This document shows, piece after piece, positions 10,253 to 20,159 of a stretch of 64,000 bases of DNA. Within the stretch, counting starts at the first letter, position 1, and each line of letters opens with the position of its first letter. The translations under genes were made by a program, and so were the position numbers. The notes beneath the pieces are model-generated. The model was not told where the DNA came from and searched no databases. It saw only the letters and a list, made by a program, of their open reading frames with translations. The stretch spans positions 378,275 to 442,274 of the forward strand of contig NZ_LMEA01000010.1 in NCBI RefSeq assembly GCF_001425235.1, written 5' to 3'. The DNA is from Devosia sp. Root413D1 (GTDB lineage: Bacteria; Pseudomonadota; Alphaproteobacteria; Rhizobiales; Devosiaceae).

Positions 10253-10332
10253 TGTCATCCCAGCGAAAGCTGGGACCCAACTCTCCTCAGGTACGGGCTG
10301 TGAAATGGGTCCCAGCTTTCGCTGGGATGACA
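10253..10332. repeat. Intergenic hairpin repeat, family D copy 1 (27-bp perfect arms)
   Basis: Bases 10253-10279 and 10306-10332 are perfect reverse complements over 27 positions, built around CAGCGAAAGCTGGGACCC, with a 26-base loop. A degenerate copy is at 63849-63925. It lies between the bioY promoter and the 3' end of bioR. Confidence 0.92.
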
Positions 10333-10377
10333 CCGAGTGTGGGGATGGAAATAGCGCGAACTGACCGCCCAAACGCT

Positions 10378-11040
10378 CTAGCTCCGAGCGAACGCAGCCG
10401 CCTTGCGTGGCGCTGGTTTGCGGGGCTCCTGGCCACTCGAGCGGATGTGGCGCGCCAGCACCGTGGCCGCGGTTTCGATCTGTCCATCACGCAGCGCGGC
10501 GAGGATCGCCATGTGGTCGCGGTCGGTCGGCGCCTCCCATTCGGCCCGCCAGCCCGAGAACAGGAAGCGGGCGCTGGCGCTGTGCAGATCGTCGATGGTC
10601 TTGAGCAGCCGCGGCATGCCGCACGGTGCAATGATCAAGCGGTGAAAGGCCCGGTTCGCCTCCTCCCAGGCCTGCACGTCGCTGGCCTTGTCGCCGGCCT
10701 TGCTGATGGCTTCGGCCTCTGCGAGCATCGCCTTGGTCAGATGCGGGCCGGCCTGGCGCAAGGCCAGCACTTCGAGCGCCGCGCGCATCTCGGCGACCTC
10801 GCGGACTTCGTCGAGGCTGAAGCCGGCGACGCGCACGCCGCGGCGCGGCTCGCTCACCACCAGCCCCTGCGCCTCGAGCAGCCGGAACGCTTCGCGCACC
10901 GGCACGTGGCTGGCGCCGAACTCCTCGGCGATGTGGTCCTGCCGCAGGCGGGCGCCCGGCTGGATGTCGCCGGCAATGATCCGCTCGGCCAGCGCGCGGC
11001 TGATCCGGACGGAAACGGGATCGTCTTTGGCTGTGGTCAT
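10378..11040 (-). CDS. bioR: GntR-family biotin regulator BioR
   Basis: This 220-residue GntR/FadR-type repressor has a winged helix-turn-helix at about 10-75 (LAERIIAGDIQPGARL, EEFGASHVPVREAFRLLE) and a helical FCD ligand domain at about 85-210. The assignment as BioR, rather than a generic GntR protein, rests on two exact BioR boxes: one four bases upstream of its own ATG and one before bioY. BioR represses biotin uptake and synthesis genes in many alphaproteobacteria and commonly regulates itself. How it senses biotin status is not settled for the family. The basic tail EPRKPAPRKAAAFARS is an extension of unknown role. Confidence 0.9.
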   Translation of the reverse strand: MTTAKDDPVSVRISRALAERIIAGDIQPGARLRQDHIAEEFGASHVPVREAFRLLEAQGLVVSEPRRGVRVAGFSLDEVREVAEMRAALEVLALRQAGPHLTKAMLAEAEAISKAGDKASDVQAWEEANRAFHRLIIAPCGMPRLLKTIDDLHSASARFLFSGWRAEWEAPTDRDHMAILAALRDGQIETAATVLARHIRSSGQEPRKPAPRKAAAFARS

Positions 11041-11044
11041 GATT

Positions 11045-11054
11045 TTATAGATAA
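11045..11054. promoter_or_regulatory. BioR operator of bioR
   Basis: An exact TTATAGATAA lies four bases upstream of the bioR start codon, which would let bound repressor block its own transcription or translation start. It is identical to the box before bioY. Confidence 0.88.
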
Positions 11055-11194
11055 TTGATTGGCCGAGGGATGGCTACCGGCTGGTCAGCCGGAATTTCGT
11101 TGGGGCACGGCGGCTCGATAGCCGGCCATATTGACACCATGGGAAGCGGCACTCGCCCGGGGGCCGGTTCGCAGCGCCTCACCCCGGCATCGGT

Positions 11195-12004
<810 letters not shown>

Positions 12005-12014
12005 GTTTGCCTCC

Positions 12015-13418
12015 TCACTTCACGCGTCGGCGATAGATCTGGTCGACGAATACGGCGAACACCAGCACAACCCCGACCACGATATTGGTATAGGCGGAAT
12101 CGACGTTGAGCAGCGCCATGCCCGATTGCAGCGACTGCATCAGCAGGGCGCCGAGGATGGCGCCGAAGATGGTGCCGATGCCACCAGCCAGCGAGGTGCC
12201 GCCGATCACCGCTGCGGCGATCACATAGAGCTCGTTGAGGGTGCCGAGCGCCGTGGTTGCGGCGTCGAGGCGGGCCGAGGCGATGATCGCCGAGATGCCG
12301 ACCAGCGCCCCCATCAGGGTGAACACCATGACGGTGAGCCGCTTGGTGTTGACACCGGCGAGCTCGGCCGCCTCGGGATTGCCGCCGGTGGCGAAGATGT
12401 AGCGGCCGAAGCGGGTGCGGCGGGCGACGAAGGTCATTACCAGCCCGACCGCCAGCATGATCAGCACCGGGATCGGGTAGCCGGTCTGGAAGGTCAGCCC
12501 GTCAAGGCAGGAGACGACCTTGTCAGCGGCCTGGCAGATGGCTTGCCCGGCCTTGTTCTCGACGCCCGGTGGAATGGGAATCTTGTTGTCGAGGGCGAAG
12601 CGCTCCGCGACACGGGGTGGGTAGAGGTAGGAGTTGACCACGGCGGTAGTGCCGAGCACCGCGGCGCAGCCGACCACGACGCTGAGGATCTCGGCCCAGA
12701 CCGGCTTGGGCTTGAAGTTGAAGGTCAGCCGGCGCCGCCGGCCGGCGACAACCGCGAGGCCGATGCCGATGCAGGCAACGGCCGCCAGCGCCCAGCTCCA
12801 GACCGGGCCGATCGAGGCCGCCGGACCGTTGCCGCCGATCAGCTTGAAGGTCTTGTCCATCGGCGCGACGGTGACGCCGCTGGCAATGAGGAAGGCCGCG
12901 CCGCTGAAGGCGATCAGCCCACCCAGCGTCACGATGAAGCTCGGGATCTGCCCATAGGCGATCAAGACGCCGTTGAAGGCGCCGATGGCGGCGCCAAGCG
13001 CGATGGCGAACACCACCGCGATGATCCAGATCGCGGGGTGACCGACGCCGAGCATCGGCCCCAGTTCGAACACCTGCAGCACCCCGGTCGCCACCGCCAC
13101 GATGCTGAGCATCGAGCCGACCGACAGGTCGATCTGGCGCAAGACGATGACCAGTACCATGCCGGTGGTCATCACCGCGATCACCGAGGTCTGCACCAGG
13201 AGGATCCAGAGGTTGCGCGAGGTGAGGAAGGAACCGCCGAACAGGCCGCCGCCACCGGGGCGCAGGATCGAACTGATGATGTCGAAGCCGACCCAGATCA
13301 CCAGCATGGCGGCGAGCATGCCGAGCATGCGGGTATCGATCTCGGCGGCACGCATCAGCCGCGTCAGCAGACCCTCGTTGCTGGCTGCGGGACCACTGGT
13401 GTTTGATTGCTCCGTCAT
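12015..13418 (-). CDS. Sugar ABC transporter permease (XylH/FrcB-like)
   Basis: This 467-residue inner-membrane permease of the CUT2 (BPD_transp_2) family has about 10-12 hydrophobic helices. Typical motifs are DLSVGSML early and [21 protein letters not shown] near the end. It is longer than most family members. The extra length is a loop at about 225-300 containing two cysteines ([13 protein letters not shown]), probably on the periplasmic side and able to form a disulfide. A similar insert is seen in XylH-type permeases. It pairs with the ATPase ten bases downstream and with the upstream binding protein. Confidence 0.92.
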   Translation of the reverse strand: MTEQSNTSGPAASNEGLLTRLMRAAEIDTRMLGMLAAMLVIWVGFDIISSILRPGGGGLFGGSFLTSRNLWILLVQTSVIAVMTTGMVLVIVLRQIDLSVGSMLSIVAVATGVLQVFELGPMLGVGHPAIWIIAVVFAIALGAAIGAFNGVLIAYGQIPSFIVTLGGLIAFSGAAFLIASGVTVAPMDKTFKLIGGNGPAASIGPVWSWALAAVACIGIGLAVVAGRRRRLTFNFKPKPVWAEILSVVVGCAAVLGTTAVVNSYLYPPRVAERFALDNKIPIPPGVENKAGQAICQAADKVVSCLDGLTFQTGYPIPVLIMLAVGLVMTFVARRTRFGRYIFATGGNPEAAELAGVNTKRLTVMVFTLMGALVGISAIIASARLDAATTALGTLNELYVIAAAVIGGTSLAGGIGTIFGAILGALLMQSLQSGMALLNVDSAYTNIVVGVVLVFAVFVDQIYRRRVK

Positions 13419-13513
13419 GCCCCATCCTCCAGCCGATCGTTGCGGCCGCCGTCAGCGAGGCCGGGCCTCGCCATGTCAATGCCGAGCGCCCTTCGCCCGG
13501 CGCCGAACGAGAA

Positions 13514-13543
13514 GGCCGCGCCACCCGATCAGGCGACGCGGCC
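13514..13543 (-). other. Hairpin between binding-protein and permease genes
   Basis: GGCCGCG (13514-13520) and CGCGGCC (13537-13543) form a 7-bp stem 27 bases past the binding-protein stop. No T run follows. Such hairpins often protect the 3' end of the abundant binding-protein message and lower expression of the membrane genes. Confidence 0.45.
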
Positions 13544-13570
13544 GGTAGACATCAGATCAGGTCCGGCCGA

Positions 13571-14614
13571 TCAGTTGCAGGCCGGGACCGAGCCGGCGGT
13601 CACGCCGGCGCAGGCCTGTTCCTTGGTGATGTGGCCGGCGTCGATGGCCACCTGGATGTTGTCCTTGGTGATCGGGGTCGGCGCGAGCAGAATGGCATTC
13701 ATCTCGACGCCGTTCTTGCCGCCGCTGAACTTGGCGACGCCAGGAATTGCCGTCGGGTCGGTGCCGTCGGCCAGTGCGATCGCCGCATTGGCTGCGGTGG
13801 TGCCGAGATCGATCGAGTTCTTCCAGATCGAGACCAGCTGGGTGCCGAGCGCCACGCGGTTGATGGCGGCGAGGTCGCCGTCCTGACCGGTGACCGGAAC
13901 CGAGCCCGCCATGCCCTGCGCATCGAGGGCTGCGACGACGCCCGAGGCCATGCCGTCGTTCTCGGAGAGCACGGCATCGACGCCATTATTGGTGGAGGTC
14001 AGGCACTGCTCCATGTTCTTCTGGGCATTGTCCGGCTTCCAGCCATCGGTGAAGGTCTCGCAGACATTGGTCACCTTGCCGCTGGCAAGGGCATCCTTGA
14101 GCACTTCCTGCATGCCCTGGAACAGGAAGGTGGCGTTCGGGTCACCCTTGTCGCCCTTGATGAAGGCGTAACGGCCCTCCGGTTTCACCTTCAGCGTTTC
14201 CTCGGCCATGATGCGGCCGACGCCGACATTGTCGAAGGTGATGTAAAGCGCGTTCGGATCCTCGAACTGCACGTCGTAAGCGATCGACTTGATGCCGGCG
14301 TCGCTGATCTTCTGGATCGAAGGCAGGATCGCGTCGGAGTCGTAGGCGACCACGAGGATCACATCGGGCTTCTGCGAGATCAGGCTCTCGATGTCGGCCG
14401 CCTGCTTCTGCGCCGAGCCCTGCGCATCGGTCGACAGGTAGGTGTCGCCGGCTGCCTCGACCACTTTCTTGATCGCTGCTTCGTCAGTTTTCCAGCGCTC
14501 TTCCTGGAAGGTTTTCCACGAGACGGCAATCGTCTTGCCCGCGGCCATCACCGCGGTCGAACTGGCGCTGATCAGCACAGCACCGGCAAGCAGCGTTAGG
14601 ATCTTGAATTTCAT
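13571..14614 (-). CDS. Periplasmic sugar-binding protein of ABC transporter
   Basis: The 347-residue protein has a clear Sec signal peptide (MKFKILTLLAGAVLISASS, cleavage after VMA near residue 24) and a type I periplasmic-binding fold of the sugar/ribose class. Diagnostic segments are QKPDVILVVAYDSDA, GVDAVLSENDGMASGVVAALD and VPVTGQDGDLAAINR. The ATG at 14614 was chosen because GGGAGGG sits eight bases before it and the signal peptide starts there; an earlier in-frame ATG at 14674 would add 20 residues that break the signal peptide. Two C-terminal cysteines (QACAG, VPACN) may form a disulfide. First gene of the ABC operon. Ligand unknown. Confidence 0.93.
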   Translation of the reverse strand: MKFKILTLLAGAVLISASSTAVMAAGKTIAVSWKTFQEERWKTDEAAIKKVVEAAGDTYLSTDAQGSAQKQAADIESLISQKPDVILVVAYDSDAILPSIQKISDAGIKSIAYDVQFEDPNALYITFDNVGVGRIMAEETLKVKPEGRYAFIKGDKGDPNATFLFQGMQEVLKDALASGKVTNVCETFTDGWKPDNAQKNMEQCLTSTNNGVDAVLSENDGMASGVVAALDAQGMAGSVPVTGQDGDLAAINRVALGTQLVSIWKNSIDLGTTAANAAIALADGTDPTAIPGVAKFSGGKNGVEMNAILLAPTPITKDNIQVAIDAGHITKEQACAGVTAGSVPACN

Positions 14615-14912
14615 TGCAGAGCCCTCCCAGACTCCGTGCGGAACCTCTGGCACGCGCGTCCACTGACCAGACAAACCACGCCGTCGTTCCGCAGCTTATG
14701 TGTCGATTTGCCTGTGAGGTACGCACACCGACGCTGCATCAGCCCCATCGGCAAGTCAATCTGCATCCCGTTGGTCGCAGATATTTATGCGAATCTCCGT
14801 CAATCCCGACTTTTGGCTGAGCCATTGACCGAGCGGCACTTGCCAGTTGAAATAGAGCCCACAGGAGGACGGTACAGCGGAGCAACACGCCGGCCGTGGA
14901 ACTTTGGGGGGA

Positions 14913-16232
14913 ATGATGCGAGCTCGCCGGATTGCCGCCCTTGGCGCGGCAGTGCTGTTGTGGTGTGCGACGAGCCTGGGGGCGCTCGCCGATGCGCGAC
15001 CCGAGCCGGGCGCCATCCTCAGAGACTGGTACACGCTGATGAATGAGCTGGTCCGGCACACGGCGACCTATTCGCCGCCGGTCGCCAGCCGGTCTTTCGC
15101 CTATCTCGGGATCACGGCCTTCGAAGCCGCGGTGGGCGGTTCGGACAAGCTGGTATCGCTGGTCGGCCAGTTGCACGGGCTCGATGAGGTGCCGCAGCGT
15201 GAAGCCGGCGTCCCTTACGATGAGACGGTGGTGATCAGCGCCGCCATGTCGGACGCCATCGTCTTCTACTTCGGCAATACCGGGCCCACCGGCCAGCGCT
15301 CGATCAACCGGGCGCAGAGCAAATGGCGGGCGTTGGCTGTCGATGGCGTGCCCGAGGATGTGGTGACGCGCAGCGAAGCCTTCGGCAAGGCCATGGCGGC
15401 CGCGATCTTCGCCTGGTCCCAGAACGATGGCGGCGCCACGGTGCTCAATATGGGCTTTCCCTACGAGTATGAGCTGCCCAAGGGCGACGGCAAGTGGGCC
15501 CCGACGAACCTGATCCGCCAGCAGCAGCTGCCGCTGCTGCCGGACTGGGGCAATAACCGGACCTTTGCCACGCCCGATGGCGCCGCCTGCCCGACTGAGG
15601 GCAACCCCGCCTACAGCGCCGACCCCGCATCGGACTTCTACAAAGAGGCTGACGAAGTCTACCAGACGGTCAAGAACGCCACCCCGGAACAGGCGGCGAT
15701 CGCCCGTTTCTGGTCCGATGACCCGATGCTGTCGATGACCCCGCCGGGCCATTGGGTCTCAATCGCGTTGCAGGTCGCCGACCGCGCCGACCTGCCGCTC
15801 GACGAAAATGTCGACCTGTTGGCCCGCATGGGCATCGCCATGTCGGACGCGTTTGTCGGCTGCTGGCAGCAGAAATATGCCTACAATCTGGTGCGGCCGA
15901 TCACCTACATCAAAAAGGTGCTCGATCCCAAATGGGAGCCGATCCTCAACACCCCGCCATTTCCCGAGTATCCCAGCGGGCACAGCACCGTGTCGGGAGC
16001 CATGGACGCGGTGATGACGGCGTTTTTCGGCGAGAACTACGCCTTCGAGGATCAAACCGGCTCGCCGGACGGCAGGAACCCGCGCAAATACGCCAGTTTC
16101 CATGAGGCGGCCGAGGAGGCCGGCATTTCGCGGCTCTATGGCGGCATCCATTTCCGCTCGGCCATCGAGGATGGGCTGGTGCAGGGCCACTGCATTGCCG
16201 CCTACACCATCGCGCTCAAGACGAGGAAGTAG
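14913..16232 (+). CDS. Vanadium-dependent haloperoxidase / PAP2-type acid phosphatase, exported
   Basis: The product has a signal peptide (RRIAALGAAVLLWCATSLGALA) and then a helical VHPO/PAP2 domain. The whole oxyanion-binding signature is present: K-x6-RP in KYAYNLVRP, PSGHS, and SR-x5-H in SRLYGGIH. Enzymes with this site either bind vanadate and oxidise halides with peroxide or bind phosphate and act as phosphatases; sequence alone does not decide. The length (about 439 residues) and the PPFPEYPSGHSTVSGA context favour the bacterial haloperoxidase-like branch. ATG 14913 or 14916 follows a GGGGGGA stretch; a TTG at 14904 is less likely. It is the first of three exported-protein genes on the plus strand, with gaps of 4 and 11 bases. 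Confidence 0.9.
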   Translation: MMRARRIAALGAAVLLWCATSLGALADARPEPGAILRDWYTLMNELVRHTATYSPPVASRSFAYLGITAFEAAVGGSDKLVSLVGQLHGLDEVPQREAGVPYDETVVISAAMSDAIVFYFGNTGPTGQRSINRAQSKWRALAVDGVPEDVVTRSEAFGKAMAAAIFAWSQNDGGATVLNMGFPYEYELPKGDGKWAPTNLIRQQQLPLLPDWGNNRTFATPDGAACPTEGNPAYSADPASDFYKEADEVYQTVKNATPEQAAIARFWSDDPMLSMTPPGHWVSIALQVADRADLPLDENVDLLARMGIAMSDAFVGCWQQKYAYNLVRPITYIKKVLDPKWEPILNTPPFPEYPSGHSTVSGAMDAVMTAFFGENYAFEDQTGSPDGRNPRKYASFHEAAEEAGISRLYGGIHFRSAIEDGLVQGHCIAAYTIALKTRK

Positions 16233-16236
16233 CACC

Positions 16237-17832
16237 ATGCGCACCCCGCACAGTTCCGCTGCCGCCCTGGTGCTTGCCGGCTTCGGCCTTGTTCAACCCG
16301 CGGCGGCGCAGACGCCCGCGGTGCCCAAATTTGTCGACGAGACGGCAGCCTCCGGCATCACCACCAGCTATGACGGCGACTGGTTCTACATCGTCGGCGG
16401 CGGGGTCGCGGCCTTCGACTGCAACGGCGACAGCTATGCCGACATCGTGTTGCCGGGTGGCGCGTCGAAGGCGCAGCTCTACGTCAACACCAGCAAGCAG
16501 GGCGGCAGCCTGACATTTGCGCCCGAGGAGAGCGGGCTCGAGCTCGACAGCCTCGGCGGCTTCTATCCGGCTGATATCGACAGCGACGGGGTCACTGACC
16601 TCCTTGTGCTGCGGGTGGGCGAGAACCTGGTGATGCGCGGGCTGGGCGCCTGCAGGTTCGAGCGGGCCAACGAGGCGTGGGGCTTTGACGGCGGCGACGC
16701 GTGGACCGCATCGGCGGCGCTGACCTTCGAGCGCGGCTCGAGCTGGCCGACCATCGCGGTGGGCAATTACATCGACCGCAACGAGGATCTCTCGCCCTGG
16801 GGATCGTGCACCGACAATTGGCTGCACCGGCCAGGCGAAGCCGGCAAGTTCGCCGCACCATTGCCGCTGAAGCCAAGCTTCTGCGCGCTGTCGATGCTGT
16901 TCACCGACTGGGATAAATCCGGGACGCCGAGCCTGCGCGTCTCCAATGACCGCGAGTATTACGAGGGCGGCCAGGAACAGATGTGGCGCATCCTGCCCAG
17001 TGAGGCGCCCAAGCTCCTGACCCCCGCCGATGGCTGGAAGGTGCTGCGCATCTGGGGCATGGGCATTGCCAGCTACGACCTCGACGGCGATGGCTACCCC
17101 GAATACTTCCTCACCAGCATGGCCGACAACAAGCTGCAGACGCTGACCGCGCCAGGGCCGAAGCCTGATTACAAGGATGTCGCCTATGCCAGGGGCGTGA
17201 CGGCGCACCGCCCCTATACCGGTGACGACCTCAGGCCCAGCACGGCCTGGCACGCACAGTTCGACGACGTCAACAATGACGGTCTGGTCGATCTGTTCGT
17301 CGCCAAGGGCAATGTCGACCAGATGCCGGATTTCGCCATGCACGACCCGGACAACCTGCTGCTGCAGGGCGCCGACGGCAAGTTCGTCGAGGTGGGCGAC
17401 CAGGCGGGCATTTCCAACAACGGCAATTCCCGCGGCGCGGCCCTCGTCGATTTCAATATGGACGGGCTGCTCGACCTGGTGGTGGTCAACCGCCGTACCG
17501 GGGCGCAGGTCTGGCGCAATACCGGCGCGGAGGCTGGTGGCAACTGGATCGAGGTGGCGCTGCGGCAGCCCGCTCCGAACGTCGATGCGATCGGCAGCTG
17601 GATCGAAGTGAAGCGCGGCGACACGACGATGCGGCGGGAGCTGACGGTGGGTGGCGGCCATGCCGGCGGCCAGCTCGGCTGGGTGCATTTTGGCCTCGGC
17701 GACGCGACCGCATCGAGCGTTGCGGTGGTCTGGCCGGATGGAACGCGCAGCGAATGGCTCGACCTCGCGGCCGGCGGCTTCTACGTGCTGGAGCGCGACA
17801 AGCCGGCTGCCCCGCTCAGCCCGCACGACTGA
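16237..17832 (+). CDS. Exported CRTAC1-like FG-GAP/VCBS repeat protein with ASPIC/UnbV domain
   Basis: This 531-residue protein has a signal peptide (AAALVLAGFGLVQPAAAQ). Repeated calcium-type D-x-D/N-x-D-G loops mark a beta-propeller of FG-GAP repeats: DCNGDSYAD, DIDSDGVTD, DLDGDGYPE, DVNNDGLVD and DFNMDGLLD. The C-terminal region (about 440-525, GNWIEVALRQP, GGGHAGGQLGWVHFGLG, VVWPDGTRSEW) is an ASPIC/UnbV domain. Such proteins are extracellular or periplasmic and their activity is unknown. The ATG lies four bases after the haloperoxidase-like gene, so the two are co-transcribed, a pairing that suggests they act on the same target or together. Confidence 0.92.
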   Translation: MRTPHSSAAALVLAGFGLVQPAAAQTPAVPKFVDETAASGITTSYDGDWFYIVGGGVAAFDCNGDSYADIVLPGGASKAQLYVNTSKQGGSLTFAPEESGLELDSLGGFYPADIDSDGVTDLLVLRVGENLVMRGLGACRFERANEAWGFDGGDAWTASAALTFERGSSWPTIAVGNYIDRNEDLSPWGSCTDNWLHRPGEAGKFAAPLPLKPSFCALSMLFTDWDKSGTPSLRVSNDREYYEGGQEQMWRILPSEAPKLLTPADGWKVLRIWGMGIASYDLDGDGYPEYFLTSMADNKLQTLTAPGPKPDYKDVAYARGVTAHRPYTGDDLRPSTAWHAQFDDVNNDGLVDLFVAKGNVDQMPDFAMHDPDNLLLQGADGKFVEVGDQAGISNNGNSRGAALVDFNMDGLLDLVVVNRRTGAQVWRNTGAEAGGNWIEVALRQPAPNVDAIGSWIEVKRGDTTMRRELTVGGGHAGGQLGWVHFGLGDATASSVAVVWPDGTRSEWLDLAAGGFYVLERDKPAAPLSPHD

Positions 17833-17843
17833 GCCGGGCGACG

Positions 17844-18983
17844 ATGTCGCTCGCCAGACGTCTCGCGCTGCCGGTCCTGCTGCTCGGTCTCCTCGCCGGC
17901 GGGGCAACCGCAGGCGAGGCGGAGGGGATGCTCGCCTATCAACGGGGCGAATTTGAAGCCGCGATGCGCGAACTGAAGCCGGCCGCTGCCGCAGGCAGTG
18001 TACGGGCGCAGACGACGGTCGGCTTCATGTACGCGACGGGCAAGGGGGTCGCCCAGGATGCGGTCGAAGCCATGCGCTGGCTTGGCCTCGCCGCAGCCAA
18101 GGGCGATGCCGAAGCGCAGTACAACCTCGGCTATGTCTACGACGCCGGCCTCGGTATCGCGAGAAACCCGGCCGAAGCGGTCAAGTGGTACCGGCTGGCG
18201 GCGGAGCAGGGCCGCGCCGACGCGCGCTACAACCTTGGCGCGCTCCTCAAGGACGGTGGCGAGGGCGTGCCGCAGGACGCTGTCGAAGCGGCCAGATGGT
18301 TCCGCCTTGCCGCCGCTGAGGGCGATGCCTATGCCCAGCTGGCACTGGGGCTGCTCTACCTCCGCGGCAGCGGCGTCGCGCAGGATTTTGCCGAAGCGCT
18401 CAACTGGGTGCGCCAGGCCTCCGACCAGGGCTACGCGGCGGCGCAGTTCAACCTGGGTAGCATGTATTTCGAGGGGCACGGGGTCGACCGCGACGAGGTG
18501 GAGGCGGTGCGGCTGTTCGAGCTGGCGGCCGGGCAGGGCTATGCCCCGGCGCAGTTCAATGTCGGCATTTCGTACCACACCGGACGCGGTGTCGCTCCCG
18601 ACGACGTCGAGGCGGCCAGGTGGTTCAAGCTCGCCGCCGACCAGGGCCATGCCCCGGCACAGGCCAACCTGGCGATGCTCTACGACCACGGCCAGGGCGT
18701 ACCGCAGGACGACCAGCAGGCGGTCTTCTGGTACTCGCTGGCCGCCAACCAGGGCGACGTCTACGGGCAATATGGGCTGGGTGCCATGTACCGGAACGGC
18801 TATGGCGTAGGCCAGGACGATGTCATGGCCTATATGTGGACCAGTCTCGCCGCCCAGTACGGCCTGCCGATCGCAGTGAAGGATCTCGATACCCTGACCG
18901 CGAGAATGAGCCCGGCCGAAATCGACCAGGCCCGTTCGCTCGCCATTGCCTGGGTACAGCGCTGGCGCAGCACGTCGCCCTGA
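17844..18983 (+). CDS. Exported Sel1-repeat protein
   Basis: The 379-residue protein has a signal peptide (ARRLALPVLLLGLLAGGATA) and about nine Sel1-like helical repeats of 36 residues. Each carries the A-x-Y/F-N-L-G-x-x-Y and G-x-G-V-x-x-D pattern (for example AQYNLGYVYDAGLGI, AQFNVGISYHTGRGV). Sel1 repeats form protein-interaction solenoids. The C-terminus (about 325-379, MTSLAAQYG-like then PAEIDQARSLA) is the usual cap of this class. The start was placed at 17844, where the signal peptide begins, 11 bases after the CRTAC1-like gene. It is third in the exported-protein operon and may act as a scaffold for the other two. Confidence 0.9.
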   Translation: MSLARRLALPVLLLGLLAGGATAGEAEGMLAYQRGEFEAAMRELKPAAAAGSVRAQTTVGFMYATGKGVAQDAVEAMRWLGLAAAKGDAEAQYNLGYVYDAGLGIARNPAEAVKWYRLAAEQGRADARYNLGALLKDGGEGVPQDAVEAARWFRLAAAEGDAYAQLALGLLYLRGSGVAQDFAEALNWVRQASDQGYAAAQFNLGSMYFEGHGVDRDEVEAVRLFELAAGQGYAPAQFNVGISYHTGRGVAPDDVEAARWFKLAADQGHAPAQANLAMLYDHGQGVPQDDQQAVFWYSLAANQGDVYGQYGLGAMYRNGYGVGQDDVMAYMWTSLAAQYGLPIAVKDLDTLTARMSPAEIDQARSLAIAWVQRWRSTSP

Positions 18984-18995
18984 CGATCGGCAGGC

Positions 18996-19703
18996 TCAGG
19001 AGCCGGACGACGATCCGCCGGCCGCCAGCCGCATCAGGTCGGTGTCGAAGTTCACGTCAGCGGCCGAGCGCTCGGCCTGCGCGGCGTTGCCGGCGAACTG
19101 ATGCTGATAGCCATCCCAGGCGGCATTGACGATGGCGCGTCCGACGCCCGACGCGACGAACTGGGCGAGTTCGGTGGCGGCGCGATCGATGCGCTTGCCG
19201 AGATCGGGTGCGCCCCAATCCTCCGGCGCCGCAAAGATCGAGGTGGGGACGGGGACGGCGCGGAGGAACGCGAACAGCGGCCGCATCTGCTCGTCGGCGA
19301 CCATGGCGTGGCGGGCGGTGCCGGCCGTTGCGGCGAGGATCACCGGCTTGGCGATCAACAGGTCGTTGTCGACGAGGTCGATGAAGGATTTGAACAGCCC
19401 GCTCATCCCGGCCTTGTAGACCGGGGTGGCGGCGACGATGGCGTCGGCGCCGGCCAGGCTATCGATGGCGGCCTGCAGCTTGTCGCCGGGGAAGCCGGCG
19501 ACGATGGCCTTGGCGATGTCGATCGCCAGCGGCGCGAGGTCGATGATGGTGAGCGAGGTGGCGAGGCCGGCTCCCGCCAGCCGGTCGAGGCTCTGCTGCG
19601 CGATGCGATCAGCCAGCATGCGGGTCGATGACGGATCGCTGACCCCGGCATTGATGACGACGAGGCGGGCGGGGTGCTCGGGACTCTGGAACGGCTTGGT
19701 CAT
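18996..19703 (-). CDS. NADPH-dependent FMN reductase (CE1759-type)
   Basis: This 235-residue flavodoxin-like reductase begins with a VVINAGVSDPSSTRMLADRI phosphate-binding segment. The central ATPVYKAGMSGLFKSFIDLV is typical of NAD(P)H-dependent FMN reductases. It is last in a three-gene operon with a MarR regulator (no gap) and an LLM flavin-dependent monooxygenase. The pairing indicates that it supplies reduced FMN to that monooxygenase. This gene pair is recognised in Actinobacteria and Proteobacteria as the CE1758/CE1759 type; the substrate oxidised is not known. Confidence 0.9.
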   Translation of the reverse strand: MTKPFQSPEHPARLVVINAGVSDPSSTRMLADRIAQQSLDRLAGAGLATSLTIIDLAPLAIDIAKAIVAGFPGDKLQAAIDSLAGADAIVAATPVYKAGMSGLFKSFIDLVDNDLLIAKPVILAATAGTARHAMVADEQMRPLFAFLRAVPVPTSIFAAPEDWGAPDLGKRIDRAATELAQFVASGVGRAIVNAAWDGYQHQFAGNAAQAERSAADVNFDTDLMRLAAGGSSSGS

Positions 19704-20156
19704 CTAGACCTCCGGCGTTGCCGGCGACCCCGCGAGCAAATGCTCGCAGAGATCGCGCAATTGGACGAGTTGCTGATCGCTGAGGCGACAGGTCATCGCC
19801 TCGGCGACATGGCGGCCATGCCTGGCGCCGACGCGCTTCTGCAGGTGCGCGCCGGCCTTGGACAGGCTGAGGATGCTGGCGCGGGCATCCTCAGGGTCGG
19901 CCTGACGGTCGATCAGGCCGCGGGCTTCGAGCCGCGACACCGACCTCGAGAGCCCCGCCTGGCTGATGAGGATGTCCTTGCCGAGTTCAGACATCCTAAG
20001 GCCGGTCTTTGCCGTCGAGAGGGCGTAGAGCACGCCGTAATCGGTGGGCACGAGGTCGCCCCAGGCGTCGCCGGCGTGCAGCTCGGCGGCAATGGTCATC
20101 TGCGCGCGGAACAGCGCCTCCCAGGCCTCGTTCGCCAATCTGGTGTCGCTGGCCAT
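19704..20156 (-). CDS. MarR family transcriptional regulator
   Basis: The 150-residue protein has a MarR winged helix-turn-helix: helices around LSTAKTGLRMSELGKDILI and QAGLSRSVSRLEARGLI, then the wing with a DPEDARASILSLSKAG strand pair. It sits three bases after the LLM monooxygenase stop and directly abuts the FMN reductase start. MarR repressors commonly control their own operon and release DNA on binding a phenolic or oxidising ligand. A candidate operator lies upstream of the first gene at 21387-21400. Confidence 0.92.
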   Translation of the reverse strand: MASDTRLANEAWEALFRAQMTIAAELHAGDAWGDLVPTDYGVLYALSTAKTGLRMSELGKDILISQAGLSRSVSRLEARGLIDRQADPEDARASILSLSKAGAHLQKRVGARHGRHVAEAMTCRLSDQQLVQLRDLCEHLLAGSPATPEV

Positions 20157-20159
20157 GGC

